The notes beneath the pieces are model-generated. The model did not search any database and was not told the origin of the DNA. It saw only the letters and a program-made list of their open reading frames with translations. From Epinephelus fuscoguttatus (taxonomy: Eukaryota; Chordata; Actinopteri; Perciformes; Serranidae): a stretch of 64,000 nucleotides of DNA. A program made the position numbers and the translations under genes. Positions 44,763 through 56,328 of this stretch are shown here, in pieces; the stretch's first letter is position 1; every line of letters starts with the position of its first letter. Location of the stretch: NCBI RefSeq assembly GCF_011397635.1, contig NC_064754.1:29864543-29928542 (forward strand), given 5' to 3'.

Positions 44763-44942
44763 ATTCATAATTAAACAGAACAAAGGTGAATTAAACAAAT
44801 AATTTGGTCCTTCTGGGTGCACAGGGTGGAGGCTGACAGGAGGTGTAGCTGCATTCATAATTAAACAGAACAAAGCTGAGTTAAACAAATAATTTGGTCC
44901 TTCTGGATGCACGGGGTGGAGGTTGACAGGAGGTGTAGCTGC
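44763..44942. repeat. Two-copy 90-bp tandem duplication
   Basis: 44763-44852 and 44853-44942 are 90-bp direct repeats differing at only a few positions. Because 90 is divisible by three, an open minus-strand frame repeats 30 residues (AATPPVSLHPVHPEGPNYLF core) twice. No gene context supports coding. Confidence 0.85.
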
Positions 44943-45199
44943 AGGTGTCTTCCAGAAATTGTGAGTTGAGTATGGGCCTTGAATTTGCTGAGTGATGGAC
45001 ACTGTAGGTGGAGGATCAGGCTGTTAGTAGGCTGCATGAACCTGAAGGTGGAGGAAGCCACAGGTTGCTGGCAGAGACTGTGGCTGAAGGTGGTGAAATC
45101 AGGTTGTAGCTATCTGTAAGAATATTCAGTTGGAGGTGTGAGTGGTCATGGTCATGAGATCATGACGTAAATGGCCAAATGAGTTTCCTCCATAGGGTG

Positions 45200-46650
45200 G
45201 CTGTGCTCAGCCTTAGAGATAGGGTAAGGAACTTGGACATCTGAAGGGAGCTCAGAGTAGAGCCACTGCTCCTTCGTGTCGAAAGGTGTCAGTTGAGGTG
45301 GTTCGGGCACCTGATCATCAGGATGCCTCCTGGGCAAGGCCGTAACTACCACCGAGGACACCGAGGTCATGACCTTGGTATTTTTTCCCGACCTAAATGA
45401 ATGAATAAAATTAAAATAAAAATAAACCATTTCATTTGTGCGGTGAAAGTATGTGGGAGGACCGATGGAAGGTGATTGAGCGACTCTCTCTTCTCTATAA
45501 TAACAATTATTTAAAAAAGAAAATTCTGGTACTCTTGTTTGATCGACGCAGCTTTCATACAGCTTTGCACACACATTATTCTTAGATGGATTACTCACGA
45601 ATGCAGGGTCGCACAGAAATGCCATACATATCATATGAAAGTGCAGGACCAGAGCTTTCCGAGGATGCCACACACATCATTATGCTGTCATCCCATCACG
45701 CTATAAATACAAATCAATTGTCTACAAAATAAAAACCTGATGAATTTCTTTACAGCCCATTATACAGATCTTGTTATCAGTCACTTCATATAGTGAGGAA
45801 TATTGTATCGTTCCACGTCTGAGGCTTGCGTGTGTTTCTCCCTGTCTGTCCACATTTGTAGTCCAGCTTTCAAGATGCAAATATCTCCATATTGTCCAGT
45901 TGACACTCCATCAAACTTTGTATGACAAGACCAGCCACTTCACCTTTGCGCACCCAGACAACTGTAGCCTAATTATGCATGCGTGACAGAGAGTCTCCCC
46001 TCTTCATATATGGCAGAATATGTCAACTTCCAACTTGCTATGGTGAGATACATGTAAAAATGTAAGAATTTAGTAACACGGATTTGTTTTTTTCATTGAT
46101 ATAAAATTAATATAACTGACAACTGACAGATGAAGAGAAGTACTTCCTGCTAAAGTGTAAGCGGTTCAAACATAATTATAAATACCCACAAACAAAGTTT
46201 GGTGAAAGGCAATTATGCTATAGTATGAAGTGGGAAGAGAAACATGATAAGATGGGATTAATCTAATATGATGTGTGTAGTTCTTTATAGATGTAGCTTC
46301 TTAATTTGGCTGTCAAAGTACACCAGATTGAAGGCTTTTGATATATAATTGACAAAAATTTCTGACCCCCCCCACGTGCACCATGACTAAATGACCTCGG
46401 TATTTCAAAAATCCTGCGTACGGCCCTGCTCCTGGGCGCCTCTTGCTGGAGGTGTTTCAGGCATGTCCCACTGGTAGGAGGCCCTGGAACAGACCTAGAA
46501 CAAGCTGGAGGGATTACATATCTCATCTGGCCTGGGAACACCTCGGGGTCCCCCATGAGGAGCTGGAAAGCGTTGCTGGGGAGAAGGATGTCTGGGGTGC
46601 TTTGCTCTTCCTGCTTCTCTCACGACCCAGCCCTGGATAAGCACATGAAA
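45200..46650 (+). mobile_element. Non-LTR retrotransposon tail split by a hAT insertion
   Basis: The left part reads VERCQLRWFGHLI..MPPG up to 45334. The right part resumes at about 46429 with LLEVFQACPTGRRPWNRPRT, then SWRDYISHLAWEHLGVP and EELESVAGEKDVWGALLF. This is the well-known C-terminal block of a fish LINE (RxRWFGHV..MPPGR...GRRPxGRPRTRWRDYVSxLAWERLG). The two halves join exactly at the target duplication of the hAT element, which shows insertion order. Confidence 0.8.
45335..46428. mobile_element. hAT-type element inside a LINE, exact 8-bp target duplication
   Basis: The ends CAAGGCCGTA (45335-45344) and TACGGCCCTG (46419-46428) are inverted repeats. CTCCTGGG flanks them at 45327-45334 and 46429-46436. 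Subterminal sequence is also inverted ('accgaggtcatgac' against 'atgacctcggtat'). The 1094-bp interior contains a 100-codon minus-strand open stretch that I could not assign and no recognisable transposase core. Confidence 0.88.
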
Positions 46651-49340
46651 ATGGATGGAGGCTGAGGCTTTAGGTGGAGGTTGTGACCTCATTGGCTGGT
46701 AGCAGGAGGTGGAGATTTGGGCAAGAATCTGCAGGTAGTTGTGGCAGTGCAGGCTGCTGGCAGAGGCTGAAGGTGGAGGTTGACGTTCATGTCTGCAGTC
46801 TCGTCTTCTTCAGGTCAGAGAAACAGTCAAATGTCAGTTTGAAGAAGAAACACCTGTTTTAAAGAGACCAACACTGTGTATGTGTGTGTTAAAGCTGTTT
46901 AATACAGTTTACAGTTTGCAAGGCTTCATGATCGATGCTCAGTCTGATGTGCATTACAGTTTCAGTGTGGGACTTGGTGACAGCTGACTGATGCTTTGGA
47001 TGGAAAATACATCATGTGGCTGATGTTGATTCAGAGTCTCTTTTTATGATCCTTTGCAGCAGATAAAAATTACCTATTAAACCCTGTTTTGAGTTTTCTC
47101 TAAATATACACTGCAGACATGCAGTGTGAGTTTTTGTACTAATGTAACACTGTCTTGTGTATTTTAATGGTAAACAGCAGGGTGCTCCTACATGCTAACA
47201 TTACTTAGCCTATATCCAGAATAAGGAGGCGTCTCAGCCATAGTCTGTGATTATTACATTCAAGTCACAAAGCTGTCAAGGCTCAAAAGTGACAATAGTC
47301 CAGTCACTCTGTGGATATACATATTTAGTGGATCAAGGTCAATTCAGGGCTCAAAATTTGGGGTCATTATGTCACAGCATCAGACAAAGAAGTGCATATC
47401 CTGCTTTTGAACGGCATATTTTCATGTAATTTATATCCAAACATAAGTTTTTTAGGATGTTCTTTCACATGTAACCATCAGATATGACCTGTTCTGACTG
47501 TATGTGTGCACTCAGGGGGTATCAGTACCCCCAAATGATTTAAAAATACAAACAAACAAACCTACATAACTCTCAAATTTACACAAAATGATGACGTTAT
47601 AGATATCAAGTATATACAGAATAATTTATACCCAGTTTAGATATAGACACACCCATAGGAGCAGCATGGCACAAACTGTAAGTGAACAATTTGGCAAAAA
47701 AAACCCACCATTGGTTGTTGGGTAGTAGTAGCCCAAACACAGGTAGCTACAATACATCAGAATATCCTCTTAAAAGGTGTTTTATTGGAATATTGACCCC
47801 AAAAACTTAAGAAAAGACACCAAATATGTTGAGTAAGTGTACATAGACCCCCCAATATCAACATCATTTCACCCAGACCATGTAACTGTAAAATAAAACT
47901 TTGCTTGTGACCTTTGAAGTTATACTTTTAATATACGACATAGGAGAGTATTAGGACAAATAAAAACTATGAAACATTACTTTTTCTCCTAGGTTGGGCC
48001 CATTTTTTAGTTAGATTGACAGGACTACAAGGGAAATCAATAAATGAATGAATAAATAAATGGCAGGATTACAAAATAAAATAAATAAATTGAAAGATTT
48101 CCCAAAAAGAAATAAGAACACTAAAAAGTGCTATTTATTTTTTCTGTATTCATTTTATATTCATTTTATATCTTTATACATTTATTTCTATATTCTTTTT
48201 TTTTTCCCCATTAAAATATTAGAGCACATAGTGTGGACCTTACCACATCAAGTCACCCATTTGACGTTTACATTAATGAGTGTGAAGTGTTGTGGAGCAG
48301 AGAGAGCACAGGGTCTCACTTACCTGCAGGTGGAGACAGAGACCTGAGGACAGACATGTGGAGAGGCCCACTCACTGAGGCTGTTGGTGGTGATGAGACA
48401 GGAAGATAGAGTAGAAGATAATACATTTCAAGATGATTATTTTGGAAGCAGCATTTAAAGTATATGTAATTTATCGTAAATGAGCCAAGGTGTACAATGT
48501 GATCCCTTAAAATTTGGCACCAAGATTATTTTGCTCCCTACTGACAAAATAAGATATGTCACAGAGCCTTCACCACTACTCAGGTCATTATTTAGTATAT
48601 GTGTTCATTGTCCCAGGTCACTATGGTCCTCTCTGCTGTGGGGTTTTTGTCATTTGTCTGTTTCAGTTTTTTTCTTAATCACCCAGTTTTATAGCTTTCC
48701 TCATTTTTATGAAGCTTTTAAGTCTATTTTTGTCATGATCTGTCTCTCCATCTCTCCTCTGTGGCCACATTTCCTTTTCTACATCATCGGTCTTTCCTTC
48801 CTTGTCCCATCACCTGACTGCCCCACCCATCTACATACCTGCTTCCTGTTCCCTCATCTGCTCTGCAGGTGCCTGGCCTTCCCCACCCAACTCCTCACCT
48901 GCGTCACTCACTACATATACTGGTCCACGTCCTTTGTCCTCTTGTCACGTCATTGAAGTTGCAATGTGGTTTTCTGTCATCAAGTTTGAGCCTCTGTTGC
49001 CTGTTTCCTGTCTGCCTGACCTACTGTCTAATTTGGATTCATTTCTTTTTATCTGCTTCCCTATTGGTCAAACCTGCCTGCCTTTGCTTGCCTGCGTATC
49101 AGCCTATGCGTACCTGCTGTGGCAATGATGCGATCTTGTCTGTCTTCTTAGTTTGCGTTTGGGTCCTTCCCTTGTTGTGACTCCCCCTTATCATTGTGAC
49201 AATTTTTGATAATTGCTTTGGTTTGGTCCCCAAACTCTCCAGTTTCACCAGTCTCGTCTCCAGTTGCAGCAGGCAGCTGTTTTCAGCAGAGCTCTGCTAA
49301 GCTCGCTGGGCGCTACCCACTCAAAACCAAACAGCAGGCA
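46651..49340. other. Spacer, no gene seen
   Basis: The long open plus-strand frame at 48480-48953 is Cys/Phe/Leu/Ser-rich, lacks domain signals and overlaps pyrimidine-rich sequence (48840-49120), so I do not call it a gene. Purine-rich 'ctgaaggtggaggttgac' phrases at 46660-46790 echo 45010-45090, suggesting an old local duplication. Confidence 0.45.
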
Positions 49341-50498
49341 GGTCTCGTCCACACGGACACAAGTATTTTTGAAAACTGTTTTTTTTTTTTCATCCATTGT
49401 TCTCAGAAAAAAGCCATCCGCACACAAAATCTCTGTCCAAATGGAAACACAAATACACAACTGAAGCGCTGTCAAGAGTGTGCCAAACCAACAGGCACAG
49501 ATATATAAGTGCCCTATAACCCTTAAAGTCATGCAAAGAAGAACAAGAACAAGAAAATATTGGCCATTCAGAAGCCTGGAGAAAATCCTTTTACCAAAAG
49601 GCTACCTGTGGCAGTGACCTACGTAGCGCATTCTGACGCCTCTGTTCCTCAATATAGTGGAAGGGTAATGTTACAGTTTTAAAGTCCTATTAGCGAGGTC
49701 AGAGCCAGCTCTATTTTGGCCACATCGGACACTGCAGTAAACGCCTCCTCATTTGTGCTGTTTTACAAAGTAGATGATGGCGCACACTCTGACGTCTCAA
49801 CTCAAAAGTCAGTTTTCCCTGTCAACACTGAACAGAGTCGTTACAATCAACAAGGTGAACCCAAGTGCACAACACAGACTCAGGAGGAAAGTTGTAAAAA
49901 AGGGGTTTTATTGCCAGGATAATGAATGTGGCAGTAGGGAAAAATCCAGGCGATGGAGGCTGAGGAGAGTAGGTTTGTGGCAGGGGGGGTTGGCTGGCTA
50001 GGAACATGGCAGAAAAACAAACAGGCGGGCAAGCAGGAAGGTAGGTGGTAATCCTATGACACAGGACACAAGGTCAGTATCCATGATAAATGTAGACACG
50101 CACAATTCAGAGTTAAATGCACAATTCAACAATGGCCTGAACGATTTAGCGAGGATTGGAGAGGAGAGCTGGTGTTTACTGCAGGGTTGATGACTGGATG
50201 GTTCTCAGGTGAGCAGCAGAGAGCAGGTAAGTTAAATGAACATAATCAGGAACCCAGGAGAATGAGGGAGTTGCCACGTCCACAGCACAGACACACAGAA
50301 AGACAGACAAGGGAGGGGAGACAGGACACGGAAAAACACGGGGAAAGTAGTGACACAGCCAAGTAAGAGTTAAGAGTGACTGAAAATCTCCACCCTGGAA
50401 TGATTTAACTAAAGTTGTGTTTTCAGTGATCTAAAACACACAAAAAAACCTATGTTTTCAAATACACCTGTGTCTGTGAAGACAAGGTCATAGTTAAC
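49341..50498. mobile_element. Inverted-repeat-flanked MITE-like element with internal repeat
   Basis: The left sequence 'cacacggacacaagtatttttgaaaac' (49350-49376) is mirrored by the inverted right sequence near 50455-50485 (cagacacaggtgtatttgaaaac when reversed). The ends resemble a common teleost family whose termini recall 'ttgaaaac'. The middle (about 49830-50370) is purine-rich and may be a separate inserted repeat. Borders and target duplication were not resolved. Confidence 0.5.
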
Positions 50499-50544
50499 GA
50501 GTAGATGGTGAACATAGGGACAATATAACTGCTAATTTTCTCAG

Positions 50545-50745
50545 TAGTTGGTGGAGACCAAAATGGAGCTATCTATACGAATTGAATAGATGCTAATGTT
50601 GCTGCATGTTTGCTGTGTAAGTAGAAAACTGTGTGTTAACACGTTAGCCATAACAATTTTCTAAGGCGATTTTACATTAAAGTTGTATTTACAGTTTGTT
50701 ATACTGCCCCCAAGTGGTCAAAAATAACTATTAAAAAACTTTACA
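50545..50745 (+). mobile_element. Dispersed repeat ending in 'ctgcccccaagtgg', copy 1
   Basis: This stretch contains 'ttggtggagaccaaaatgg' and ends with 'actgcccccaagtggtcaaa'. The same start and end phrases occur in 54380-55500 and 57641-58880, so this is a family with at least three members in the window, this one internally deleted. Confidence 0.6.
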
Positions 50746-51645
50746 TAATCAGTATGAGTTCTGCGGTATGGATGATGCTGTCTGAATATGGAGCCTCAAA
50801 GTGTCCAGAATTAAATATGTAAATAAGATAATATAAAATAAATAATAACATGGATAAAATTCCATAATAACCGATAAAAACATAATTAATAAAAAATGAA
50901 AATAAAGAAACATTTTTATATAATTTTCAAAATTTCCTTTTTTTTAAAAGCCAATTTTTCTTTCATGTCACATTGTTAGTTTTGTTCTTGGACTACAACA
51001 TGTATTTTATTTTGCAACCCTGTGTCGTATGTGGAATGACAGTAGATGAACCTTGTGATTATTATAATGACACTGAGTTTAACTGACTTCTGAAATTATT
51101 TCACTATTTATTGGTTAATTTATACATTTTAACAAATTTCTTGATATGATTGTTACATAGTGTATAAATTGTATAAAACTCTCTGGGGCTCTGTAGATTA
51201 GAGGCCTGCTTGTGCATCAGCGTTGACTCATCTGATGGTTACAGATGGAGAATAATCTGTTCATGTGGTCTGTGGAGGCAAAAGGACTGATATGCTCCAG
51301 CTTTTTATCACTCAGATCTAACATCTCTCTGGTCACGTCCCTTCTTCACTCCCAGCTGTGTAATTTAGTAAGTGTCACCTAACTGTCTTATATCGGTCCT
51401 GATCTGTACACTCTGTGACATCGTGGGGTGAGTTATCCCACCTCATTCCACGGGGTCTGTAATGTGTCTGCATGCCCCGACTCCACGCCCAACCACATGT
51501 ACACATCCCTCCAACACTCATGTGGTGATGGCCCAACCCTAAATAACTTCCTCTCTGGTGTGACTGACCGGCAGCACCCCGTCCTCACAGCACAGAGAGG
51601 GACAGTGAGAAAGGAGAAAGTGTGTGAGGAAGAGTGTGTGACTGA
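50746..51645. other. Spacer upstream of MYADML2
   Basis: AT-rich to 51130, then more balanced composition as the putative MYADML2 first exon is approached. No coding exon was recognised. Confidence 0.4.
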
Positions 51646-51649
51646 GGGA

Positions 51650-51988
51650 ATGTAAGGAGATGAGAGTTAACATTTGAGTGGAGCACATGGTGTGTTTGAC
51701 TCACATGGCCACATGGATTCACAGTGTTGTACAGCGACAGAAACAAACCGAGCATATCTGGATGATTGATCCAAGAAGATTCTGGATTGGACCATTTCAG
51801 CTGGCAGGTTGGACTGGACCATTTAGCAGCTATTTCCCAGTAGATTTCACTCGACTGACAACTGCAACATAAACATCCAGGACTTCCAGGATCTACAAGT
51901 TTTAGTACTGGAGAGGATAACTTCAGTGCACAGTACTGAGTCTGGATATTTGTGATTAATGAGTCATTGTGATCTCTCAGCAGAAAGG
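51650..51988 (+). other. Putative 5' non-coding exon of MYADML2
   Basis: A consensus donor (CAGAAAG then GTGAGTG at 51989) follows a GC-balanced stretch without a long ORF. The coding exon's acceptor at 52926-52948 is strong (TCTCCTACACTCTCCCAG) and leaves only two bases before the ATG, so an upstream non-coding exon must exist. This is the best candidate; its 5' end is not fixed. Confidence 0.4.
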
Positions 51989-52489
51989 TGAGTGTGCGTG
52001 CCTGCCTGGCCAGCTTGAGCTCTTACAGAAGATCTCAGAGGGTGATTTCCTCTGTGTTTGTCATGCTTTACGTCTTTGAAACGCTCTGATTCATCAACAC
52101 AGAAATAGAGCATCAGAAAGTCCCCACCAAGTCTGTAAAAAGAAGGGAGGTCAACCCTGTAGGGATGGGGACAGAATAATGCACCCAAAACCCAGAGCCC
52201 ATCCACGCACATAAGGCACCAACAGCACCTTAAAACACCTGAGCATCTGGATAAACTGCAACACATTCATCAAGAACACGGGAAGTTACAAGACGCTGGA
52301 ATAAAAAAGACTTGACAGGTTGGATTTGATCTTTGGATGTCACGATCTTTTACACCAGGAGGGCTCTTACTTCTTGGTTTGTGGGACTGGCTTGGACTTG
52401 GGCTAAACCTTTAAACTGTTTGAACTTTATATCATCCTCGGTTGTGCTACCACTGGACATCCAGAGGGTCCTGACGGCTTTACCCTTTA

Positions 52490-52810
52490 GACTATAGAGC
52501 CTCTTTCCTGCTGAATAAAAAAACCTACTAACACCCGCTCACATATGGCTTTTGTATCAAAATGGGAAAGGTTACAATCGGCATTCACAAATGAGTCTTC
52601 CATCTAATCTTTGCCCCTGTTATGGCGACATGCAATGAGGGGCTGACACAAAATACAGTCCATCTCCACCCCAGCAGCACTCGAACATCGATCCAAATTT
52701 AGTCCGCACCAAGTTTGAAAGAGAGACTGAATATGTGTGAAATTTTCATTGGTGTCAATACTGCTTTCTGGAGTTTTCCAAACCTGTTTTCCAGCCTTCC
52801 TGTGATGTTG
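52490..52810. mobile_element. Dispersed repeat, copy B
   Basis: Same family as 18390-18840 in ASPSCR1 intron 12, same orientation. Shared blocks include 'atggcttttgtat', 'gggaaaggttacaatcggca', 'gcgacatgcaatga' and 'caccaagtttgaaag'. It lies just upstream of the MYADML2 coding exon. Confidence 0.65.
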
Positions 52811-52950
52811 ACACGCCGGTAAAAAGAAACAGAAAGAAACACACAGTGTACACGGCTCTAGTCTACTGGCAAAGGGAAAGGAGTCTAACACCTACTAATT
52901 TTGTTGGCAAAGGAGTGTTAGATATTTATCTCTCCTACACTCTCCCAGTT

Positions 52951-55900
52951 ATGGATACACAGGGTGGTCCATACCTCAACAAGAGGGCCCTCTGCTCACC
53001 TCTGGGTGCTGCCCGCCTCTGTCAGCTGGCCATGGGCTGTGCTGTGATTGCGATGGTGACCCACAGTGCCGGCTACAGCGGTTCACAAGGCGTGTTCTGT
53101 ATGGCGGCCTGGTGCTTCTGCTTCACCATGACGGTTGTAGTGTTCTTCCTGGACGCCACTCGTCTCCACAGCTGCCTGAGGATATCCTGGGACAACCTCA
53201 CCGTCACATGTGCTGCCTTCGCAACACTCATGTAAGTCACATGTTCAGGTGTTCCTCTGATCCTCAGTTTGTGGTGCTGATGTTCAAACAAAATTGGCAT
53301 ATGAGGTGCTTTCACACCTTTTTCATTTGGGGAAGAAAGTGTTCAGCCTGGTGAGTGCATAAGAACGATGGGAAGGTTACACTTTCACTTCCTCCTTCAT
53401 CACCTCCATTCAACAAATGTGTGTCCAAAAATTCCACTAGAGCTGCAACAATTAATGAATTATTCAATTTGTTGCCAACTATTAAATGAATCGCCAGAAA
53501 ATTTGATGACTGATTCATCAGTTGTAGTCTTTTTTTTTTTGAGAAGGACAAGTCAAAATTCTCTGATTCAAACTTTTAGATGTGAATATGTTCAGGTTTC
53601 TTTGCTCCTCTGTGAATATAAACTGAATATCATTGGGTTGTGGACAAAACAAGACATTTCAGGATGCCATTTTGGATTTTGGGAAACAATGGGAAACATT
53701 TTCTGACATTTCATAGACCAAAGTAATCAGTTAATCAAGAAAATAACCCACAGATTAATCAATAGTGAAAATAAAAGATAGTTGCAGCTCTACAATCCAC
53801 TATTCAAATTCAGTGCAAAGATTCTTTGACTCTTTGACTTCTATTATTAGACATAAACCAAACCAAGCTTTTAATTATATAGGCCATATAAATAACTTGT
53901 TAATCCTAAGTATACTGAACACTAGTACTGTGTTGCACCAAAGTTAGGTTACAAAGATTTACAAACATCTTAATATAGTTTTGAGCTACAACGTTAAATG
54001 TAGTAATTACCATATTTTCATTGGTTGTGGACGGACAGAAATTGTAAAAAGGTCCAACATGTAATACCTGGACACATGCTCCAAACTAATACAGGGCTGC
54101 ATTTCACCTCCAAGCCAACTAGTACAATAAAATAAACTCACAAAATTTAAAGAAAGTTAATATTCTTACACCTATTTTCCTTATTAAACCCGAAAAATAC
54201 AACCACACACATTCTGAATTCAAGTTTCTCTTTCACTAAACTAAGCCTCGACAAAATATGCCCGTGCAACACTTCTACACTTCTTTGGAGGCAGACCATT
54301 AAATTTGCAAAATGAAATGACAAAAATCACAAAACATCTGATGGAAAAAGTGAGCCACTAGCCAGACAAGGCAAAAAGGACAGTGAATATTAGACTAACA
54401 TTTATCAGGTGGACACAACTCTCAATGAATGCTAATATTGTCTAATGTATATAGTTGATACACATTATATTTTGGGTTTTTTATAATTAAGTTATCACAC
54501 GGTGCTACAGAATAAGATGAGTATTTCAGCAGTAATAATTCCACATTGTTATTTTGGACTTACAGAATTAATTCATATTACTACATATAGTAATTATTCC
54601 TTTATAATTCATAGCACTTTTGATCTTTTTTTTTTAATTAATTTTCATGTGTACCATTAAGTTGCTATTTTATGTCCTCTTAGCCTCAAGTGAGAGTAAC
54701 TGTAGTTCCTACCTGATATCCTCCTGAGACTGTAACGTTTTTTTTGTTATGTATTTCTAATTTCTCCTAGCTATTTAGGATTAGTAGAACCTGATAGTTA
54801 TAAAAAACTAAACACTTTTAATGATAATAAAGTCTCAGTGTCCCCAAACGAGTGCTTTCTAATTAACAGCATCTTACCTTGTTACTGCAGCTAAAATTTG
54901 CCAAATCTGTATGACATATCATAGTATTAATGTTTTTAATCATAAAAAAACAAGTTTCAACCATTACATGTGATTAACTTTTGGACCTTGTCTACTTTTG
55001 TGTTGCGATTGGCTGCAGACTGACTTGGCAGAGATGGCTGCCATCTTGTTTTAACATGGATTAGTGTATTGTGGTCTTAGTACCACTAGATAGCACAAAA
55101 TAGTGTCCACAAATGAGGCCTCAGTAAAGCAGAATGAAGTACAAGGTCCAGTAAACCAAAATGTAATGTCCTCATATGAGGACACAGGGTCTCAGGAGGA
55201 TATTGTTTTGCGAGGTAGCCTACAGGTGTAACAGACTAACAGAAGATTTAGAGTGAAGCTGGATGTATGCTGTGTTGCCATATTTTGGTGTGAATTAAAG
55301 AGGATAAACTGTCGCCTGCTTATTAGGCACAAGCCTGTAGGTGTGGAGAATGCCACCAAACAAGACAGTAGTGTTACCTGTCTGCTGGAGGTGTAAATAA
55401 AGCACTGTTAGCTTACAGGTTCAAGTTCACCATATAAACTTTTTCAAGTGATAATATGTCAGTGTTGGTGTGCTGCCCCCAAGTGGCCATTAAAGACCAA
55501 TCAGTACAGATATTTGTACAAAAAGGACTGTAGTTTAAGGTCCACCTACGAGCTTTTTCAGACCTTTCAGCTGCATCTCATGGTTTATTTTACTTCACGT
55601 TGACACTCCAGATGTTTTTTCCTGGTGTGACGACATCATATTTATATTCATGTTTGTCTGTCTTGTTCTTCTTCAGGTACGTGACCGCCTCTGTGGTCTA
55701 CCCGCTCTTCTTTGTCCGATCTGAGTGCCCCTATGCCGGTTGCGATGTCCGAAACTTCCGCATCGCTGTGACTGTCTGCTCCATCCTGGGTACTCTGGCC
55801 TACGGGGCTGAGGTGGCCTTGTGCCGAGCCAGGCCAGGCCAAGTTGTAGTGGGCTACATGTCCACTGTCTCTGGCCTCCTCAAAGTCGTTCAGGGCTTTG

Positions 55901-56328
55901 TGGCCTGCATCATCTTTGGAGCTCTGGCCAATGGGAGCGAGTATAACCGTTATGCCGCCACAATATTCTGCGTTGCCGTCTACGCTTTCTGCTTTGCTGT
56001 GACTGCAGTGGTGGTCTTCATAACTGTGTGTGGACGTACAAAGGCTGTGCGCTGCATGCCCTTTGACCGCTTCGTGGTGGTGTGCACCCTCCTGGAAGTT
56101 CTGCTCTACCTGAGTGCATCAGTGGTATGGCCAGTGTTCTGCTTTGACACAAAATACGGCTCTCCATGGAGACCGTCATCGTGCCCTCAGGGGAAGTGTC
56201 CATGGGACAGCAAGGTTGTGGTGACAGTGTTCTCCTTTGTCAACTTTGGACTGTATTTGGCAGACCTGATTTACTCCCAGAGGCTACAATTTGTCTCCTC
56301 GCGTGTGCCCACTAACTCACGAGTGTAG
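52951..56328 (+). CDS. myadml2: MYADML2, myeloid-associated differentiation marker-like 2 (two coding exons)
   Basis: A MARVEL-domain, multi-pass membrane protein of uncertain molecular function. Coding exons are 52951-53231 (donor GTAAGT) and 55677-56328 (acceptor TTCTTCTTCAG), giving 310 residues against about 307 in human. The start is chosen because the upstream splice acceptor ends at 52948. Conserved blocks: LCQLAMGCAVIAMVTHSAGY, FCMAAWCFCF, RLHSCLRISWDN, then PLFFVRSEC, AEVALCRARPGQV, YMSTVSGLLKVVQGFVACII and FGALANGSEYNRY, later CPFDR-like MPFDRFVVV, YLSASVVWPVFCFD and CPWDSKVVV. About eight hydrophobic segments are visible, in two MARVEL-like halves. A 2.4-kb intron separates residue 93 from 94. 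AATAAA at 56889-56894 is a possible poly(A) signal. Confidence 0.94.
53438..53792. mobile_element. hAT-type MITE in the MYADML2 intron
   Basis: The ends TAGAGCTGCAAC (53438-53449) and GTTGCAGCTCTA (53781-53792) are perfect 12-bp inverted repeats. The 8-bp flanks AATTCCAC and CAATCCAC match at six positions, a decayed target duplication. There is no ORF. The element is related in type to the copy at 58421-58789. Confidence 0.82.
54380..55510 (+). mobile_element. Dispersed repeat ending in 'ctgcccccaagtgg', copy 2 (MYADML2 intron)
   Basis: The copy starts with 'gtgaatattagactaac' and 'atcaggtggacacaactctc', phrases also seen at 57681-57735, and ends 'gtgctgcccccaagtggcc' at 55472-55490. Its AT-rich interior may include other inserts. 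There is no coding potential. Confidence 0.5.

Noticed and set aside
48480..48956. 158-codon plus-strand ORF
   Set aside because: It is Cys/Phe/Ser-rich with no domain or signal features, overlaps pyrimidine-rich DNA, and has no splice or promoter context.
52846..52950. N-terminal extension of MYADML2 in the open frame upstream of 52951
   Set aside because: The extension crosses a strong splice acceptor ending at 52948 and its residues do not match the family.
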